Assembly: GCA_026707225.1 (NCBI GenBank)
Contig: JAPOXG010000022.1
Coordinates: 23,744-87,743, forward strand
DNA length: 64,000 bases
Reading direction: 5' to 3'
From: Chloroflexota bacterium
Lineage (GTDB): Bacteria > Chloroflexota > Anaerolineae > Aggregatilineales > Phototrophicaceae
This document shows positions 35,542-45,251 of this stretch, piece after piece (position 1 is the stretch's first letter; each line of letters opens with the position of its first letter). The notes under the pieces were generated by a model that made no database searches, was not told the origin of the DNA, and saw nothing but the letters and a program-made list of their open reading frames with translations. The position numbers and the translations under genes are program-made.

Positions 35542-35745
35542 ATGAAACGTCGCATTCAAGGTCTGCGTTTGCCGACGCAGCCTTTCCCCAAATTCAGCGC
35601 GACGCGTTACTGCCAAAACGACAAATCCCGCGCGGCGAAATCGATTCCATCCGTTGAATACGACACAAACGCTGTCGAGCGCATATCGATAGCTTGGAGC
35701 GCGCCTTCACGCGCTTTAGCCAGTTTCGTGGCGGAGCGACAATGA
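35542..35745 (+). CDS. Possible small protein, 67 residues, unrecognised
   Basis: An ATG at 35542 has GGAAG 6 nt upstream and a promoter-like sequence about 50 nt before it. The product begins with a basic stretch (MKRRIQGLRLPTQ) and has no membrane helix or recognisable motif. The end runs up to the dispersed repeat. It could equally be chance or a decayed gene start. Confidence 0.2.
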   Translation: MKRRIQGLRLPTQPFPKFSATRYCQNDKSRAAKSIPSVEYDTNAVERISIAWSAPSRALASFVAERQ

Positions 35746-35834
35746 CAGCCGCTCGGCGGCAGCGCATAGAATCAACCGCGTTCACAACAATGACAAGCCC
35801 TCTCCTTGCGCGAGCAAGGGGGTTTAAGGAGAGA
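35746..35834. repeat. Dispersed ~88-bp repeat, copy A
   Basis: Starts CAGCCGCTCGGCGGCAGCG and contains the hairpin CCTTGC-GCGA-GCAAGG. It aligns along its length with 45153-45243 (roughly three quarters identical by eye). Both copies lie shortly upstream of plus-strand genes. Confidence 0.65.
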
Positions 35835-35933
35835 GTCGTAGAGTACAGGGAGGCAAAATGGTGTGTTGCGTTTAGCTTGTTCGGCAGCCGCTGCGTGACG
35901 CAGCAAGGCTAATTGTTACTTTGGAGGTCAGGA

Positions 35934-37850
35934 ATGACTAGAAAACTTTGTATCGCAATTGCTCTTCTTCTCGCTATTGCCCCGTTTTCAGCGCTTGTCT
36001 CAAACGGACAGGGCATGGCTTACAGCGAAGCGCCGGCGCTGGCGGAGAGGGTCGCCAACGGGGAACTGCCGCCGGTCGAAGAACGTTTGCCGGCCAATCC
36101 CTTGGTCATCGAGCCGATCGAAGAAGTCGGCGTCTATGGCGGCACCTGGCTGACATTCGGCGACAATATCAGCCGTCTGTCAAACATGGTGATCTGGCAA
36201 GACATCGGCTTGCTGATGTGGAACAACGACCAGAACGCGACTGTGCCCAGCCTGGCGGAAAGCTGGGAGATCAGCGAAGACAGCCAGGAATTTACCATCA
36301 AGCTGCGCGAGGGCTTGCGCTGGTCGGACGGCGCGCCTATGACCGCCGATGACGTCATGTTCTGGTATGAAGATGTCATCAGCAATGATGAATTGCGCCC
36401 GGTGAAGCCCGGTTTTATGCGTACGCCCACTGGCCACGTCGGCGCGGTCGAGAAGATTGATGATCTCACGGTCGTCTTCAAATTCCCCGAGCCGCACGGC
36501 ATGTTCCTCACGCTGCTGACCAAGGAGTTCCACACCTATCTGCCCGCGCATTACATGCGGCAATTTCACAAGAACCACGTCTCCGCCGAGGAGTTGCAGG
36601 CCGCAATCGACGAAGCTGGCGTCTCGAACTGGGTCGATCTCTTTTACCTGCGCTGGAATACCTCCGGTGGCGGCAACAGCCGCGGCATGAACAATCCAGA
36701 CCTGCCGACGATGCTGGCCTGGGTTCCCACCGTCGAGCCGCCCGGCGACCGCTTCGTATTTGAGAGAAACCCGTATTTCTTCGCTGTTGATACCGAAGGC
36801 AATCAGCTGCCATACCTTGATCGGGTCGATTTCCGCGTTGTCGATGGCGAGGTCATGAAGCTGCGCATTCTGGCCGGCGAGCCAAACTTCCAGGCCGCCC
36901 GCGCGCTGACCTTCGCCGACATGGCGCTGTACGTCGAAAATGCCGAAGCCAACGAATACGAAATCTTGCGCTGGGGCGACTTGCAGATCTCCGAAGCCGC
37001 GCTTTGGATCAACCTGAACACACCGGATCCGGTCGACCGCGAGCTCTACCAGGACGTGCGGTTCCGCCGCGCGATGTCTTTGGCCATCAATCGCGAGCGT
37101 GTCAATGACACCTTGTACTTTGGCCAGGGGCAGGCCACCGCCGCGACGCTGCCGCCGGTCGAATCCCGCTACTACAAGGAAGAATATGCGCGCGCCTACA
37201 CCGACTATGATCCCGATCAGGCGAATGCGCTTCTCGACGGAATTGGCTTGACCGAGCGCGACGGCGATGGCTTTCGCTTGAAGCCAGATGGCAATCGACT
37301 GTCGATCGTCATTGAAGTGCCCAACAACCGACTGCCGATGATCGACAACCTGAATCTCATCCGCGACGATTATGCCGATGTCGGCGTCGATTTTATCATC
37401 CGGCCCATCGACAACGCGCTTTGGGGACAGCGGATGCGCGCCGGCGAGATGCAATTCGTCGGCTGGCCGATGGCGAAAGCGGCCACCGAAACCGATCTCG
37501 TGCCGATCAGCACCAACACCGATTGGGCGCCGCTTTGGGGTCTCTGGTATCACACCAACGGGGAGCAAGGCGAGGAACCGCCCGATTACATCAAGGATCT
37601 GCAAAACGTCTGGACGCGCATCTTGGCGACGGCGGACCAAGAAGAACGCGACATGCTCTACGATACGATTCTGCGGACGCAAGCGGAGAACATGTGGGTG
37701 ATCGGCGTCGTCGGTCCTCTGCCGAAACCGGTGATCAGGAAGACCTGGTTCCGCAACGTGAAGACGGACTGCACCTGGAGCTACCACCACGGCGGCTTCA
37801 TCGGCTGCACCGATCCCTTCGCGTTCTGGATCGAGCCAGAGCATCAATAG
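35934..37850 (+). CDS. Family 5 extracellular solute-binding protein
   Basis: A 638-residue SBP_bac_5 protein heading the second Opp-type operon. The signal peptide (LCIAIALLLAIAPFSALVSN) ends near GQG, with no lipobox Cys. The hallmark LAESWEISEDSQEFTIKLRE and WSDGAPMTADDVMFWYED are intact. GGAGG lies 7 nt before the ATG at 35934. It resembles the protein at 6411 throughout. Downstream partners are permeases and ATPases at 38805-43057. The accompanying aldolases suggest a sugar-acid or oligosaccharide cargo rather than peptides. Confidence 0.93.
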   Translation: MTRKLCIAIALLLAIAPFSALVSNGQGMAYSEAPALAERVANGELPPVEERLPANPLVIEPIEEVGVYGGTWLTFGDNISRLSNMVIWQDIGLLMWNNDQNATVPSLAESWEISEDSQEFTIKLREGLRWSDGAPMTADDVMFWYEDVISNDELRPVKPGFMRTPTGHVGAVEKIDDLTVVFKFPEPHGMFLTLLTKEFHTYLPAHYMRQFHKNHVSAEELQAAIDEAGVSNWVDLFYLRWNTSGGGNSRGMNNPDLPTMLAWVPTVEPPGDRFVFERNPYFFAVDTEGNQLPYLDRVDFRVVDGEVMKLRILAGEPNFQAARALTFADMALYVENAEANEYEILRWGDLQISEAALWINLNTPDPVDRELYQDVRFRRAMSLAINRERVNDTLYFGQGQATAATLPPVESRYYKEEYARAYTDYDPDQANALLDGIGLTERDGDGFRLKPDGNRLSIVIEVPNNRLPMIDNLNLIRDDYADVGVDFIIRPIDNALWGQRMRAGEMQFVGWPMAKAATETDLVPISTNTDWAPLWGLWYHTNGEQGEEPPDYIKDLQNVWTRILATADQEERDMLYDTILRTQAENMWVIGVVGPLPKPVIRKTWFRNVKTDCTWSYHHGGFIGCTDPFAFWIEPEHQ

Positions 37851-37971
37851 GTTTGGCGGCGCCCACCAAAGCGCCAACCGAAGGGGCGACCGACCCGCTG
37901 TGTCGAAGGTCAGTGTCTACGCGACCTACGCGCGGCAGTAAGTCGACCGCCATCAAAATCACAATTTGTAG

Positions 37972-37991
37972 GGGCGACCCTTGGGTCGCCC
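37972..37991. repeat. Palindromic repeat (GGGCGACCC arms)
   Basis: GGGCGACCC-TT-GGGTCGCCC, preceded by GTAG, identical in its 20 bases to 34359-34378. It lies 121 nt after the binding-protein stop and just before the RraA-family gene, whose longer reading frame would run through it. Confidence 0.85.
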
Positions 37992-38028
37992 ACGCCCAAC
38001 ATCCACTACCAACAAAAAGGGAGCAATC

Positions 38029-38736
38029 ATGTCCGAATACGATATTCTGGCAAAGTATGAGGGACTGCGTTTAACGGATGTATGCGACGGTATGGATGCG
38101 CTGCGGCGCCAGGACATCGGCTTGGTCGCCGGCGACATCCGCCCGCTCTGGCGCGATATCGACAACTTTGCGCATCGCTTCTGCGGCCTGGCGTACACGG
38201 TGCGCTTCATGCCCACCGCGCGGCCGGTCGACGCCTACGAGCCGGCCGACTTCGAGACCTGGAAGGGCAATTGGTATCGGACGTATGCCGGCGGCCCGCC
38301 GGTTGACGAAATCCAAAAAGGCGATGTGATCGTCATTGACGGTGGCGAAATCGGCACAGTTGGATTCATTGGATCCAACAACGGCTTCGCCTGGATCGCC
38401 GCCGGCGCCGTGGGCATCGTGACCAACGGCGGCGCCCGCGATACGGACGAGCTAATCAAGCAGCGGGTGCCGGTCTATTCCCGCCGCGTTACCCAGTCCA
38501 TCCGCCCCGGCCGCCTGGAACTGGATTCGACGCAGATACCCGTAAATATCGGCGGCGTTCTCGTTCGGCCGAAGGACCTGGTTCTGGCCGATGGCGATGG
38601 CGTCATCATTGTGCCGCTGGAGGTCGCCGAAGAAGTGGCGAAGCATGCCTGGGTCGTCGCGGAGGGTGACAAACGGGGAAGAAGGCGCATTTACGAACGA
38701 CTGGGACGAGAGCCGGACTGGACGGTCGACGTCTAG
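38029..38736 (+). CDS. RraA-family protein (HMG/CHA aldolase-like)
   Basis: A 235-residue member of the RraA/dimethylmenaquinone methyltransferase-like fold. Bacterial members include class II pyruvate aldolases (4-hydroxy-4-methyl-2-oxoglutarate aldolase) and oxaloacetate decarboxylases, as well as the RNase E regulator RraA. The signature TNGGARDTDEL carries the conserved G-x-R-D that binds substrate and metal. GGGAG lies 6 nt before the ATG at 38029. Here, inside a transporter operon that also holds an aldolase and an Ldh2 dehydrogenase, an enzymatic role on a keto acid is more likely than RNase control. Confidence 0.85.
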   Translation: MSEYDILAKYEGLRLTDVCDGMDALRRQDIGLVAGDIRPLWRDIDNFAHRFCGLAYTVRFMPTARPVDAYEPADFETWKGNWYRTYAGGPPVDEIQKGDVIVIDGGEIGTVGFIGSNNGFAWIAAGAVGIVTNGGARDTDELIKQRVPVYSRRVTQSIRPGRLELDSTQIPVNIGGVLVRPKDLVLADGDGVIIVPLEVAEEVAKHAWVVAEGDKRGRRRIYERLGREPDWTVDV

Positions 38737-38759
38737 CCAGAGCGTCAATCGCGTTTTGC

Positions 38760-38787
38760 GGGCTCCGCCCCTTTTCCGGTGGAGCCC
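38760..38787. promoter_or_regulatory. Stem-loop between RraA-family and permease B genes
   Basis: A 10-bp stem GGGCTCCGCC with GGTGGAGCCC (one wobble) and an 8-nt loop CCTTTTCC. There is no T-tract, so it is more likely an attenuator, RNA stabiliser or processing site than a full terminator. Confidence 0.45.
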
Positions 38788-38804
38788 CCATGGGATAAAG
38801 CAAC

Positions 38805-39794
38805 ATGCCGCAGTACATCGTCAAACGCATACTGCTGATGATTCCGACGCTGGTCGCGCTATCGATCTTCATCTTCGTGCTCACGCAGCTGCCACCGGGA
38901 TCCTACCTCGATTCAATCGTCACCGAGCTGGAGTCGCAGGGCGAGTCCATCTCGCAAGACCAGATCGAGAGTCTCAAGGTGCGCTACGGCTTCGACGAGC
39001 CGCTGCATGTGCAGTATCTCAAATGGGTTTCCGGCTGGCTGCGCGGGGATTTCGGCACGTCCTTCACCTATTACGGCCAACAGAACCTGGAGGTCATTTC
39101 TCATTTCCTCGGCTACACGGTCCTGATCGCCTTCAGCACACAGCTTTTCATCCTGGTCGTCGGCATCGCCATTGGCATATTCTCAGCGACGCACCAATAC
39201 ACGCTGGGCGATCATTTCGCAACCTTCGTCGGCTTCATCGGGCTGTCGATACCCAACTTCTTGCTGGCGCTGATTCTGATGTACATCGGTTATTTTGTAT
39301 TTGGCATTCCGGCCCTGGGCGGTCTCTTTTCAAATGAGTATCTGGATGCTCCCTGGAGCATTGGCAAAGCGCTGGATTTGCTGGCGCATCTCTGGATTCC
39401 GGTTGTCGTGCTGGGAACAGCCGGGACAGCTGGCATCGCCCGCCGAATGCGCGGCAATCTGCTGGACGTTCTCAAAATGCAGTACGTGGCGACGGCGCGC
39501 GCCAAGGGCCTGCGTGAGGGGGTGGTCGTCCGCAAGCACGCGACGATGAACGCGGTTTCGCCTATTATCATGGCGGTCGGCATGCGCTTCCCCGAAATCC
39601 TGTCCGGCTCCACGATTGTGTCTATCGTGCTTTCGCTGCCCACTTTGGGGCCGGTGCTATACAAAGCCTTGACCAATCAAGACATGTATCTGGCGGGAAC
39701 CATTCTGTTCTTCCAGAGCCTGCTGCTCTTGGTGGGCAACTTGCTAGCTGATATCGCCTTGGTCGCGGTCGACCCGCGCGTTGAGTTTGAATGA
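38805..39794 (+). CDS. Opp/Dpp-type ABC importer permease B
   Basis: A 329-residue DppB/OppB-like permease. The N-terminus (VKRILLMIPTLVALSIFIFV) and LPPGSYLD motif are family-typical. The coupling region reads MRGNLLDVLKMQYVATARAKGL, and the C-terminus IALVAVDPRVEFE. It is a paralogue of 5225-6229. It lies 11 bp before permease C. Confidence 0.93.
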   Translation: MPQYIVKRILLMIPTLVALSIFIFVLTQLPPGSYLDSIVTELESQGESISQDQIESLKVRYGFDEPLHVQYLKWVSGWLRGDFGTSFTYYGQQNLEVISHFLGYTVLIAFSTQLFILVVGIAIGIFSATHQYTLGDHFATFVGFIGLSIPNFLLALILMYIGYFVFGIPALGGLFSNEYLDAPWSIGKALDLLAHLWIPVVVLGTAGTAGIARRMRGNLLDVLKMQYVATARAKGLREGVVVRKHATMNAVSPIIMAVGMRFPEILSGSTIVSIVLSLPTLGPVLYKALTNQDMYLAGTILFFQSLLLLVGNLLADIALVAVDPRVEFE

Positions 39795-39805
39795 GGAATC
39801 GCTAA

Positions 39806-40924
39806 ATGTCTGTCGCGGCTATCAAGCCGGCGCGGCTCGCGAAGGATAAACAGCGGGGCCTGTCGCAGTGGGATTTGATGTACATCAAATTCAGGCGGCA
39901 TCGGCTGGCGATGTTCTCGGGCCTCTTTCTTATATTCGTATACATCGTCATCTTGTTCGCTGAGTTTTTCTCGCCATATCCAACGAACGAGAAATTCGGC
40001 AAATTCGTGCACACGCCGCCAATGCCGATCTTGTTCTGGGACGAAAATGGCTTGTCCCGTCCCTTCGTTTATGGCTACAAGCAGGAGCTGGATATCGAGA
40101 CATTTCAACGAACATACGTGGCCGATACCTCCCAGAAGTACTATCTCAAGTTTTTCACCAGTGGGTCGGAATACAGCCTGCTTGGCCTGGTCACAACCGA
40201 TATCCATTTCTTCGGCGTGGACGAGCCGGGCTTGATATTCTTGTTTGGCACCGACCGTTTCGGCCAGGATGTCTTCTCGCGCATGCTCACCGGCGCGCAG
40301 GTTACGCTGACCGCCGGAATGCTCAGCGTCGCGATCAGCGTGGTACTGGGCGCGGTGTTGGGGACCTTATCCGGTTATTATGGCGGCCTTGTGGACTTGG
40401 TCGTCCAACGCGTCATCGAATTCCTGAGTTCGATTCCGCGCATTCCCTTGTGGATGACGCTGGCGGCGGTGATGCCGACCGACTGGTCCTCGGTGCGCAT
40501 CTATTTCGGCATCATCACCATACTTGCCTTCTTGGGCTGGATGGGCATGGCGCGCGAGGTTCGCGGCAAGGTGCTCATACTGCGCAGCATGGATTATGTC
40601 ATGGCGGCGAAGGCGGGCGGCGCGTCAAGCGCGTACAACATATTCAAGCACATGCTGCCCAACGCGCTAAGCCATATTATCGTCGTTGCCACGCTGGCGG
40701 TGCCGGTCATGATCATCGTTGAGACCTCCCTGAGTTTCCTCGGTTTTGGGATACAGCCGCCGATGACGAGCCTCGGCGCTTTGCTGCGCGAGGCGCAGAA
40801 TGTGCAATCCGTGGTCAACTTCCCTTGGCTGTTCAGCCCGGCGATCGTCATCATCGTGACCACCCTGGCTTTCAACTTCCTGGGCGACGGCTTGCGCGAC
40901 GCCGCCGACCCCTACTCGCAGTGA
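39806..40924 (+). CDS. Opp/Dpp-type ABC importer permease C
   Basis: A 372-residue DppC/OppC-like permease. The first helix is near residue 35 (LAMFSGLFLIFVYIVILFAE), followed by a long outside insert and the core helices after FGTDRFGQDVFSRML. The coupling region is MAREVRGKVLILRSMDYVMA, and the C-terminus GDGLRDAADPYSQ matches its paralogue at 4049. GAGG lies about 9 nt before the ATG. Confidence 0.93.
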   Translation: MSVAAIKPARLAKDKQRGLSQWDLMYIKFRRHRLAMFSGLFLIFVYIVILFAEFFSPYPTNEKFGKFVHTPPMPILFWDENGLSRPFVYGYKQELDIETFQRTYVADTSQKYYLKFFTSGSEYSLLGLVTTDIHFFGVDEPGLIFLFGTDRFGQDVFSRMLTGAQVTLTAGMLSVAISVVLGAVLGTLSGYYGGLVDLVVQRVIEFLSSIPRIPLWMTLAAVMPTDWSSVRIYFGIITILAFLGWMGMAREVRGKVLILRSMDYVMAAKAGGASSAYNIFKHMLPNALSHIIVVATLAVPVMIIVETSLSFLGFGIQPPMTSLGALLREAQNVQSVVNFPWLFSPAIVIIVTTLAFNFLGDGLRDAADPYSQ

Positions 40925-40944
40925 CAGGGGAAAGCGGGCGGACA

Positions 40945-41979
40945 ATGTCTGCGCGACCCATGACCGAGCAGCGAGATACCCTCCTTCGCGTGCGCGATCT
41001 GCAGACGCATTTTCGCACCGAGCAGGGTATGATCCGCGCCGTCGATGGAATTGACTTCGATATCAAACGGGGCGAGACATTCGGCATCGTGGGAGAGAGC
41101 GGCTGTGGCAAAAGCGTCACCGCCTATTCGATCATGCAACTAATCGAACGGCCTCAGGGCGATATCGTCAGCGGCGCGATTGAGTACATGGGCGAAGGCG
41201 GCCGCCCAATCGATATCGCGAAGCTGGACCCGAATGGTCAGGACATGCGTAACTTGCGCGGCAACGAGATCGGCATGATATTTCAGGAACCGATGACCTC
41301 GCTCAATCCAATCTATACCATTGGCAATCAGATCATCGAGGCGATCGCGCTGCATCAGCGCGTCAGTAAAATGGAGGCGCGCAAACGGGCGATTGAACTG
41401 CTTGATCGTGTGGGCTTATCCGACCCGCACAGCCAGATCGACGACTATCCGCACCAGTTGTCCGGCGGCATGCGGCAGCGTGTGATGATCGCGATGGCGC
41501 TGTCATGCAACCCCCGATTGCTCATCGCGGACGAACCAACCACGGCGCTGGATGTGACGGTTGAAGCGCAAATCCTCGATCTCATGCGCGACCTTCAACA
41601 TGAATACGACATGTCCATTATGTTGATTACCCACAATCTCGGGGTGGTCGCCGAAAACTGCGATCGCGTAATGGTGATGTATTTGGGCAAGGTCGTCGAA
41701 GAAGGCAGCGCCGTCGATATTTTCTATAATCCGCGCCATCCCTACACCCGTGGCTTGCTGGAATCCATACCGCAGATCGGATTGAGTTCCCGACTGACGC
41801 CAATCGAGGGGGCGGTGCCTATGATGCAGGATATCCCGCAGGGCTGCTATTTTGCGCCGCGCTGTCCTCATGTCATGGCCAGGTGCGAAGAAGATCCGCC
41901 GATGTTCTTCCCGGCGGAAACGCAGCGGGCCAAGTGCTGGCTTTATGCTGATGAGGCGCCGCAGCAGCATGTCGAGTGA
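40945..41979 (+). CDS. Opp/Dpp-type ABC importer ATPase D
   Basis: A 344-residue OppD-like ATPase with Walker A (GESGCGKSV), Q-loop ([12 protein letters not shown]), signature ([14 protein letters not shown]), Walker B ([14 protein letters not shown]) and switch His (LITHNLG). A C-terminal Cys-containing oligopeptide-transporter region follows [12 protein letters not shown]. The ATG at 40945 is preferred over an upstream reading that overlaps permease C by 100 bp. It overlaps gene F by 11 bp. Confidence 0.92.
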   Translation: MSARPMTEQRDTLLRVRDLQTHFRTEQGMIRAVDGIDFDIKRGETFGIVGESGCGKSVTAYSIMQLIERPQGDIVSGAIEYMGEGGRPIDIAKLDPNGQDMRNLRGNEIGMIFQEPMTSLNPIYTIGNQIIEAIALHQRVSKMEARKRAIELLDRVGLSDPHSQIDDYPHQLSGGMRQRVMIAMALSCNPRLLIADEPTTALDVTVEAQILDLMRDLQHEYDMSIMLITHNLGVVAENCDRVMVMYLGKVVEEGSAVDIFYNPRHPYTRGLLESIPQIGLSSRLTPIEGAVPMMQDIPQGCYFAPRCPHVMARCEEDPPMFFPAETQRAKCWLYADEAPQQHVE

Positions 41980-43057
41980 TACCGTTCTTCAAGTCCATGA
42001 ACTGAAGAAGTATTTTCCGATACGGAAGGGCATTCTCAAGCGCGCGGTCGGCTGGATCCGGGCGGTCGATGATGTCAGCTTTGCCTTGTCGGCCGGGCAG
42101 ACGCTGGGCTTGGTCGGTGAAAGCGGCTGTGGCAAGACCACCACCGGGCGCTGCATTCTGCGACTTTACGAACCGACCGCGGGTTCGATTCTCTTTCGAC
42201 TGGATGACCAACTCGAAGACATTGTTGGGTTCACTCATGCGGAGATGAAACGCGTTCGGCAAAAGATGCAGATTATCTTTCAAGACCCATTCTCGTCGCT
42301 CGATCCGCGCATGACCGTGCATGACATCATCGCCGAGCCGCTGCGCATCAACCGCATCGGCGCGCGGGCGCAGCAGAGCGAGCGGGTGGAAGAACTGCTG
42401 GATTTGGTTGGACTGAATACGGCGCAGATGAATCGCTATCCCCACGAATTCAGCGGCGGTCAGCGGCAGCGCATCGGCATCGCTCGCGCGCTGGCTTTGA
42501 ATCCGGAGGTGATCGTCTGCGATGAGCCGGTCTCGGCTTTGGATGTGTCGGTACAGGCGCAGGTACTGAATTTGCTAATGGACTTGCAGGAGCGGCTCAA
42601 CCTGACCTATCTCTTTATCGCCCATGACCTGAGTGTGGTGGAGTATATCAGCAAGCGAGTGGTCGTCATGTACCTTGGGAAGATCGTTGAGATTGCCGAT
42701 GCCACTGATCTTTACCAGTCCCCGCGCCACCCGTACACCGAAGCGCTGCTGGGCGCCATCCCCATTCCCGACCCCTTGGCAAAACGGACGCGGAAGCCAC
42801 TGACCGGGACCGTTCCCAGCGCCGCTAACCCGCCAAGCGGCTGTAATTTCCGCACGCGCTGCGCCTACGCGCAAGATATTTGTGCCCGCGAAGAGCCGCC
42901 GCTCGCGCAAGCCGCCGGCGATCGGTCCGTCGCCTGCCACTTTGCCGATGAGCTTGAGCTGACCGGATTCTCCCGCGGCGGGACGTCTCGGCTTCCTATT
43001 CATTCGTCGCTTCCAAAGTTGAGCGGCGCTTCCTTTATGGAGAGCAGCCTCCGGTGA
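41969..43057 (+). CDS. Opp/Dpp-type ABC importer ATPase F
   Basis: A 362-residue OppF-like ATPase. N-terminus [20 protein letters not shown], Walker A ([12 protein letters not shown]), Q-loop ([13 protein letters not shown]), signature ([15 protein letters not shown]), Walker B ([14 protein letters not shown]), switch His ([12 protein letters not shown]). A C-terminal Cys-containing region follows. The start overlaps gene D, and the stop overlaps the GTG of the Ldh2 gene by 4 bp. It is a paralogue of the truncated gene at 1-426. Confidence 0.93.
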   Translation: MSSDTVLQVHELKKYFPIRKGILKRAVGWIRAVDDVSFALSAGQTLGLVGESGCGKTTTGRCILRLYEPTAGSILFRLDDQLEDIVGFTHAEMKRVRQKMQIIFQDPFSSLDPRMTVHDIIAEPLRINRIGARAQQSERVEELLDLVGLNTAQMNRYPHEFSGGQRQRIGIARALALNPEVIVCDEPVSALDVSVQAQVLNLLMDLQERLNLTYLFIAHDLSVVEYISKRVVVMYLGKIVEIADATDLYQSPRHPYTEALLGAIPIPDPLAKRTRKPLTGTVPSAANPPSGCNFRTRCAYAQDICAREEPPLAQAAGDRSVACHFADELELTGFSRGGTSRLPIHSSLPKLSGASFMESSLR

Positions 43058-44136
43058 CAGAAACCAACATCGATCAGCGGCTAAAGGTAGAAGCGGCCTA
43101 TCCCTTCGCGCAGCGCATTTTCGTGGCGGCCGGACTGCCTGAAGCGGACGCCGCCATCGTGGCCGACAATCTGCTGCAAGCCGATCTGCGCGGGCATCCT
43201 TCGCATGGCATCTCGCGCCTGAAGGTGTATTGCAATCGCATACGCGACGGATTCGTAGCCAGGGAGCCGGCGATCCATGTTATCAATGAAACGCCAGCCG
43301 CCTTCCATCTCGACGGCGGGCACGGCATGGGCGCTGTAGTCGCGGACAAAGCCATGCGAATGTGCATCAGGAAAGCGCGGACCAGCGGCATTGCCATGTG
43401 CTCGGTACGCGCTGGCACGCACTTTGGCATCGCCTCCTACTACACAATGCAGGCAGCTTCAAGAGACATGATCGGTTTCGCCTGTTCCAACGCGCCGGCC
43501 GCCATAGCTCCCTGGGGTGGCATTGTGCCAATGCTGGGTACGAACCCCTTCAGTATGTCCGTTCCCGCGGGGAAGCATCGACCGCTTGTATTCGACAGCG
43601 CCAGCAGCATCGTCGCGCGCGGCAAAATCAATCTGGCGGAGATTGAAGACCGCCCGATTCCGCTGGGCTGGGCTATCGACCAGCAAGGCCGCCCCACCAC
43701 CGATGCGACCGAAGCGCTGAAGGGCTCGGTGCTGCCCTTCGGCGAACACAAAGGCTACGGCATCGCCCTGATGATCGACATTCTTAGCGGCATTCTCGGC
43801 GGCGGCGCCTATGGACCGCATCTCGGTCCCCTGTGGAACAACTCGGAGACCTACCAAGACCTGGGGTTTTTCCTGCTGGCGATCGACATTGCGTCGTTTC
43901 GAGACATTGACGATTTCAAAGCGCAAATTGATCAAATGATCGACGAAATAAAGGCGAGCGAGTCTGCGCCAGACAGGAATGAGATTCTTGTCCCTGGCGA
44001 GATTGAGTTTCGCAATGAGCAATACAACCGAAAACATGGCATTATCGTAGGCGCCGGCGTCCTGCATGATCTGGACGAGCTCCGGCGCGAACTCGATTTG
44101 GAAATGAATCTCGCGGCGCTTCTTCATTCCGCCTGA
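43054..44136 (+). CDS. Ldh2-family 2-hydroxyacid dehydrogenase
   Basis: A 360-residue Ldh2/YiaK-family NAD(P) dehydrogenase. Hallmarks are [12 protein letters not shown] near residue 50, [41 protein letters not shown] and [23 protein letters not shown] start at 43054 overlaps the ATPase F stop as GTGA. It is followed by an HpcH/HpaI aldolase, repeating the pair seen at 16438-18275 though in the opposite gene order. It probably reduces or oxidises a 2-oxo/2-hydroxy acid made from the imported compound. Confidence 0.88.
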   Translation: MTETNIDQRLKVEAAYPFAQRIFVAAGLPEADAAIVADNLLQADLRGHPSHGISRLKVYCNRIRDGFVAREPAIHVINETPAAFHLDGGHGMGAVVADKAMRMCIRKARTSGIAMCSVRAGTHFGIASYYTMQAASRDMIGFACSNAPAAIAPWGGIVPMLGTNPFSMSVPAGKHRPLVFDSASSIVARGKINLAEIEDRPIPLGWAIDQQGRPTTDATEALKGSVLPFGEHKGYGIALMIDILSGILGGGAYGPHLGPLWNNSETYQDLGFFLLAIDIASFRDIDDFKAQIDQMIDEIKASESAPDRNEILVPGEIEFRNEQYNRKHGIIVGAGVLHDLDELRRELDLEMNLAALLHSA

Positions 44137-44172
44137 GATTCGCCTGCTACTGCCAATGAGCGTGGGAAAATC

Positions 44173-44955
44173 ATGACCATCATTCCGTCAAATCGCATGA
44201 AGTCTCTTCTGCGCGCGGGAAAATCGGCGGCCGGCACGATGCTGGTGGAATTCCGACAGCCATCGATTATGCAAGTCTTGAAGAACGCCGGCTACGACTT
44301 CGCCACTATCGACATGGAGCACGGCGTCTTCGACTATGAATCTGTCGCCGATCTCAGCCGTTTTGGGCGCCATATTGGCATTACGCCGCTGGTTCGCGTA
44401 CCGGACAAACAGTATCCCTATATCGCGCGCGCGCTGGATGTCGGCGCGCAGGGCGTGATGGCGCCGCGGCTGCGCTCTGCGGAAGATGTTCTGGAAGTGG
44501 TTAACATCATCAAGTATCCCCCTCTGGGCGCGCGTGGCTGTTCATTTGGCAGAGGACACACTGATTTTCAAGGTGGGCCGCTGCCGGAGAATATGCGGGC
44601 GGCAAACGCGGAAACGCTGCTGATCGTTCAAGTCGAAACGCGTGGCGCGATCGACGAAATCGATGAAATCGCCGCCATTCCCGGCGTGGATGTCTTGCTC
44701 ATTGGCCCAACAGACCTGTCGATAGACTTGGGCGTGGCTGGTCAGTTGGACGCGCCGCCATTGATTGAGGCGATCCAAATGACATTGGCGGCTTGCGAGA
44801 AACATGGTGTTGCGCCGGGAATCCAGATCACAAATCTGGAATGGTTGATCCACTGGGCCGAGCAGGGAATGACTGTGCTAAGCGCATTTTCGGAGGTGGC
44901 GCTGTTGCAGCGGGGCGGCATTTCCGTCACGAAAGAGCTCGCGAGATTTCGTTAA
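44173..44955 (+). CDS. HpcH/HpaI-family aldolase
   Basis: A 260-residue class II pyruvate-type aldolase. Hallmarks: DFATIDMEHGVFDYESVADL, AQGVMAPRLRSAEDV, YPPLGARGCSFGRGHTDF and VQVETRGAIDEIDEIA (metal Glu), LLIGPTDLSIDLG. It would split a 2-keto-3-deoxy or related acid into pyruvate and an aldehyde. GTGGGA lies before the ATG. It is the last gene of the second Opp operon. Confidence 0.88.
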   Translation: MTIIPSNRMKSLLRAGKSAAGTMLVEFRQPSIMQVLKNAGYDFATIDMEHGVFDYESVADLSRFGRHIGITPLVRVPDKQYPYIARALDVGAQGVMAPRLRSAEDVLEVVNIIKYPPLGARGCSFGRGHTDFQGGPLPENMRAANAETLLIVQVETRGAIDEIDEIAAIPGVDVLLIGPTDLSIDLGVAGQLDAPPLIEAIQMTLAACEKHGVAPGIQITNLEWLIHWAEQGMTVLSAFSEVALLQRGGISVTKELARFR

Positions 44956-45251
44956 GCGGCGGTAGCGGAATGCATCGGTCAACGCTGTTGCCTGCGCTGG
45001 CAGTTGCATTCGCTAATCGTATGGCGCGCCTCGGCCGTGGGCGGCCAGCCAAGGAGCGCCCTTGTACCGGCGTTCGGCCATCACATCATCGCGAAACAAT
45101 CTGAATAGCTGTGTATAGTATAGCAACTAGATGATCGCCGGGTCGCCTCCTGCAGCCGCCCGGCGTCAGCGAAAAGAATGAACCGCGCTCACAGAAAACA
45201 ACAAGCCCTATCCTTGGACGAGCAAGGGGATTTGCAAGAAGAGGGAAGTTC
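44956..45251. other. Intergenic region, 296 bp
   Basis: It separates the Opp operon from the acyltransferase gene. The right third is the second copy of an 88-bp dispersed repeat (45153-45243). A TATAGT at 45114 has no good -35 partner. No terminator with a T-tract is visible. Confidence 0.4.
45153..45243. repeat. Dispersed ~88-bp repeat, copy B
   Basis: Starts CAGCCGCCCGGCGTCAGCG and contains the stem CCTTG..CAAGG. It aligns with 35746-35834. Its right end (GAGGGAAG) provides the ribosome site of the acyltransferase gene at 45252. Confidence 0.65.

Larger units (their letters stand above)
35253..35933. other. Intergenic region, 681 bp
   Basis: It holds a good promoter (35463-35491) and a dispersed 88-bp repeat with a hairpin (35746-35834). 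It also holds a weakly supported 67-codon reading frame (35542-35745) and the ribosome site GGAGG before the binding-protein gene at 35934. If the promoter serves that gene the leader is about 440 nt, unusually long. Confidence 0.5.

Noticed and set aside
38029..38736. RNase E regulator function for the RraA-family protein
   Set aside because: Most bacterial homologues in catabolic operons are keto-acid aldolases or decarboxylases, and the operon context supports this.
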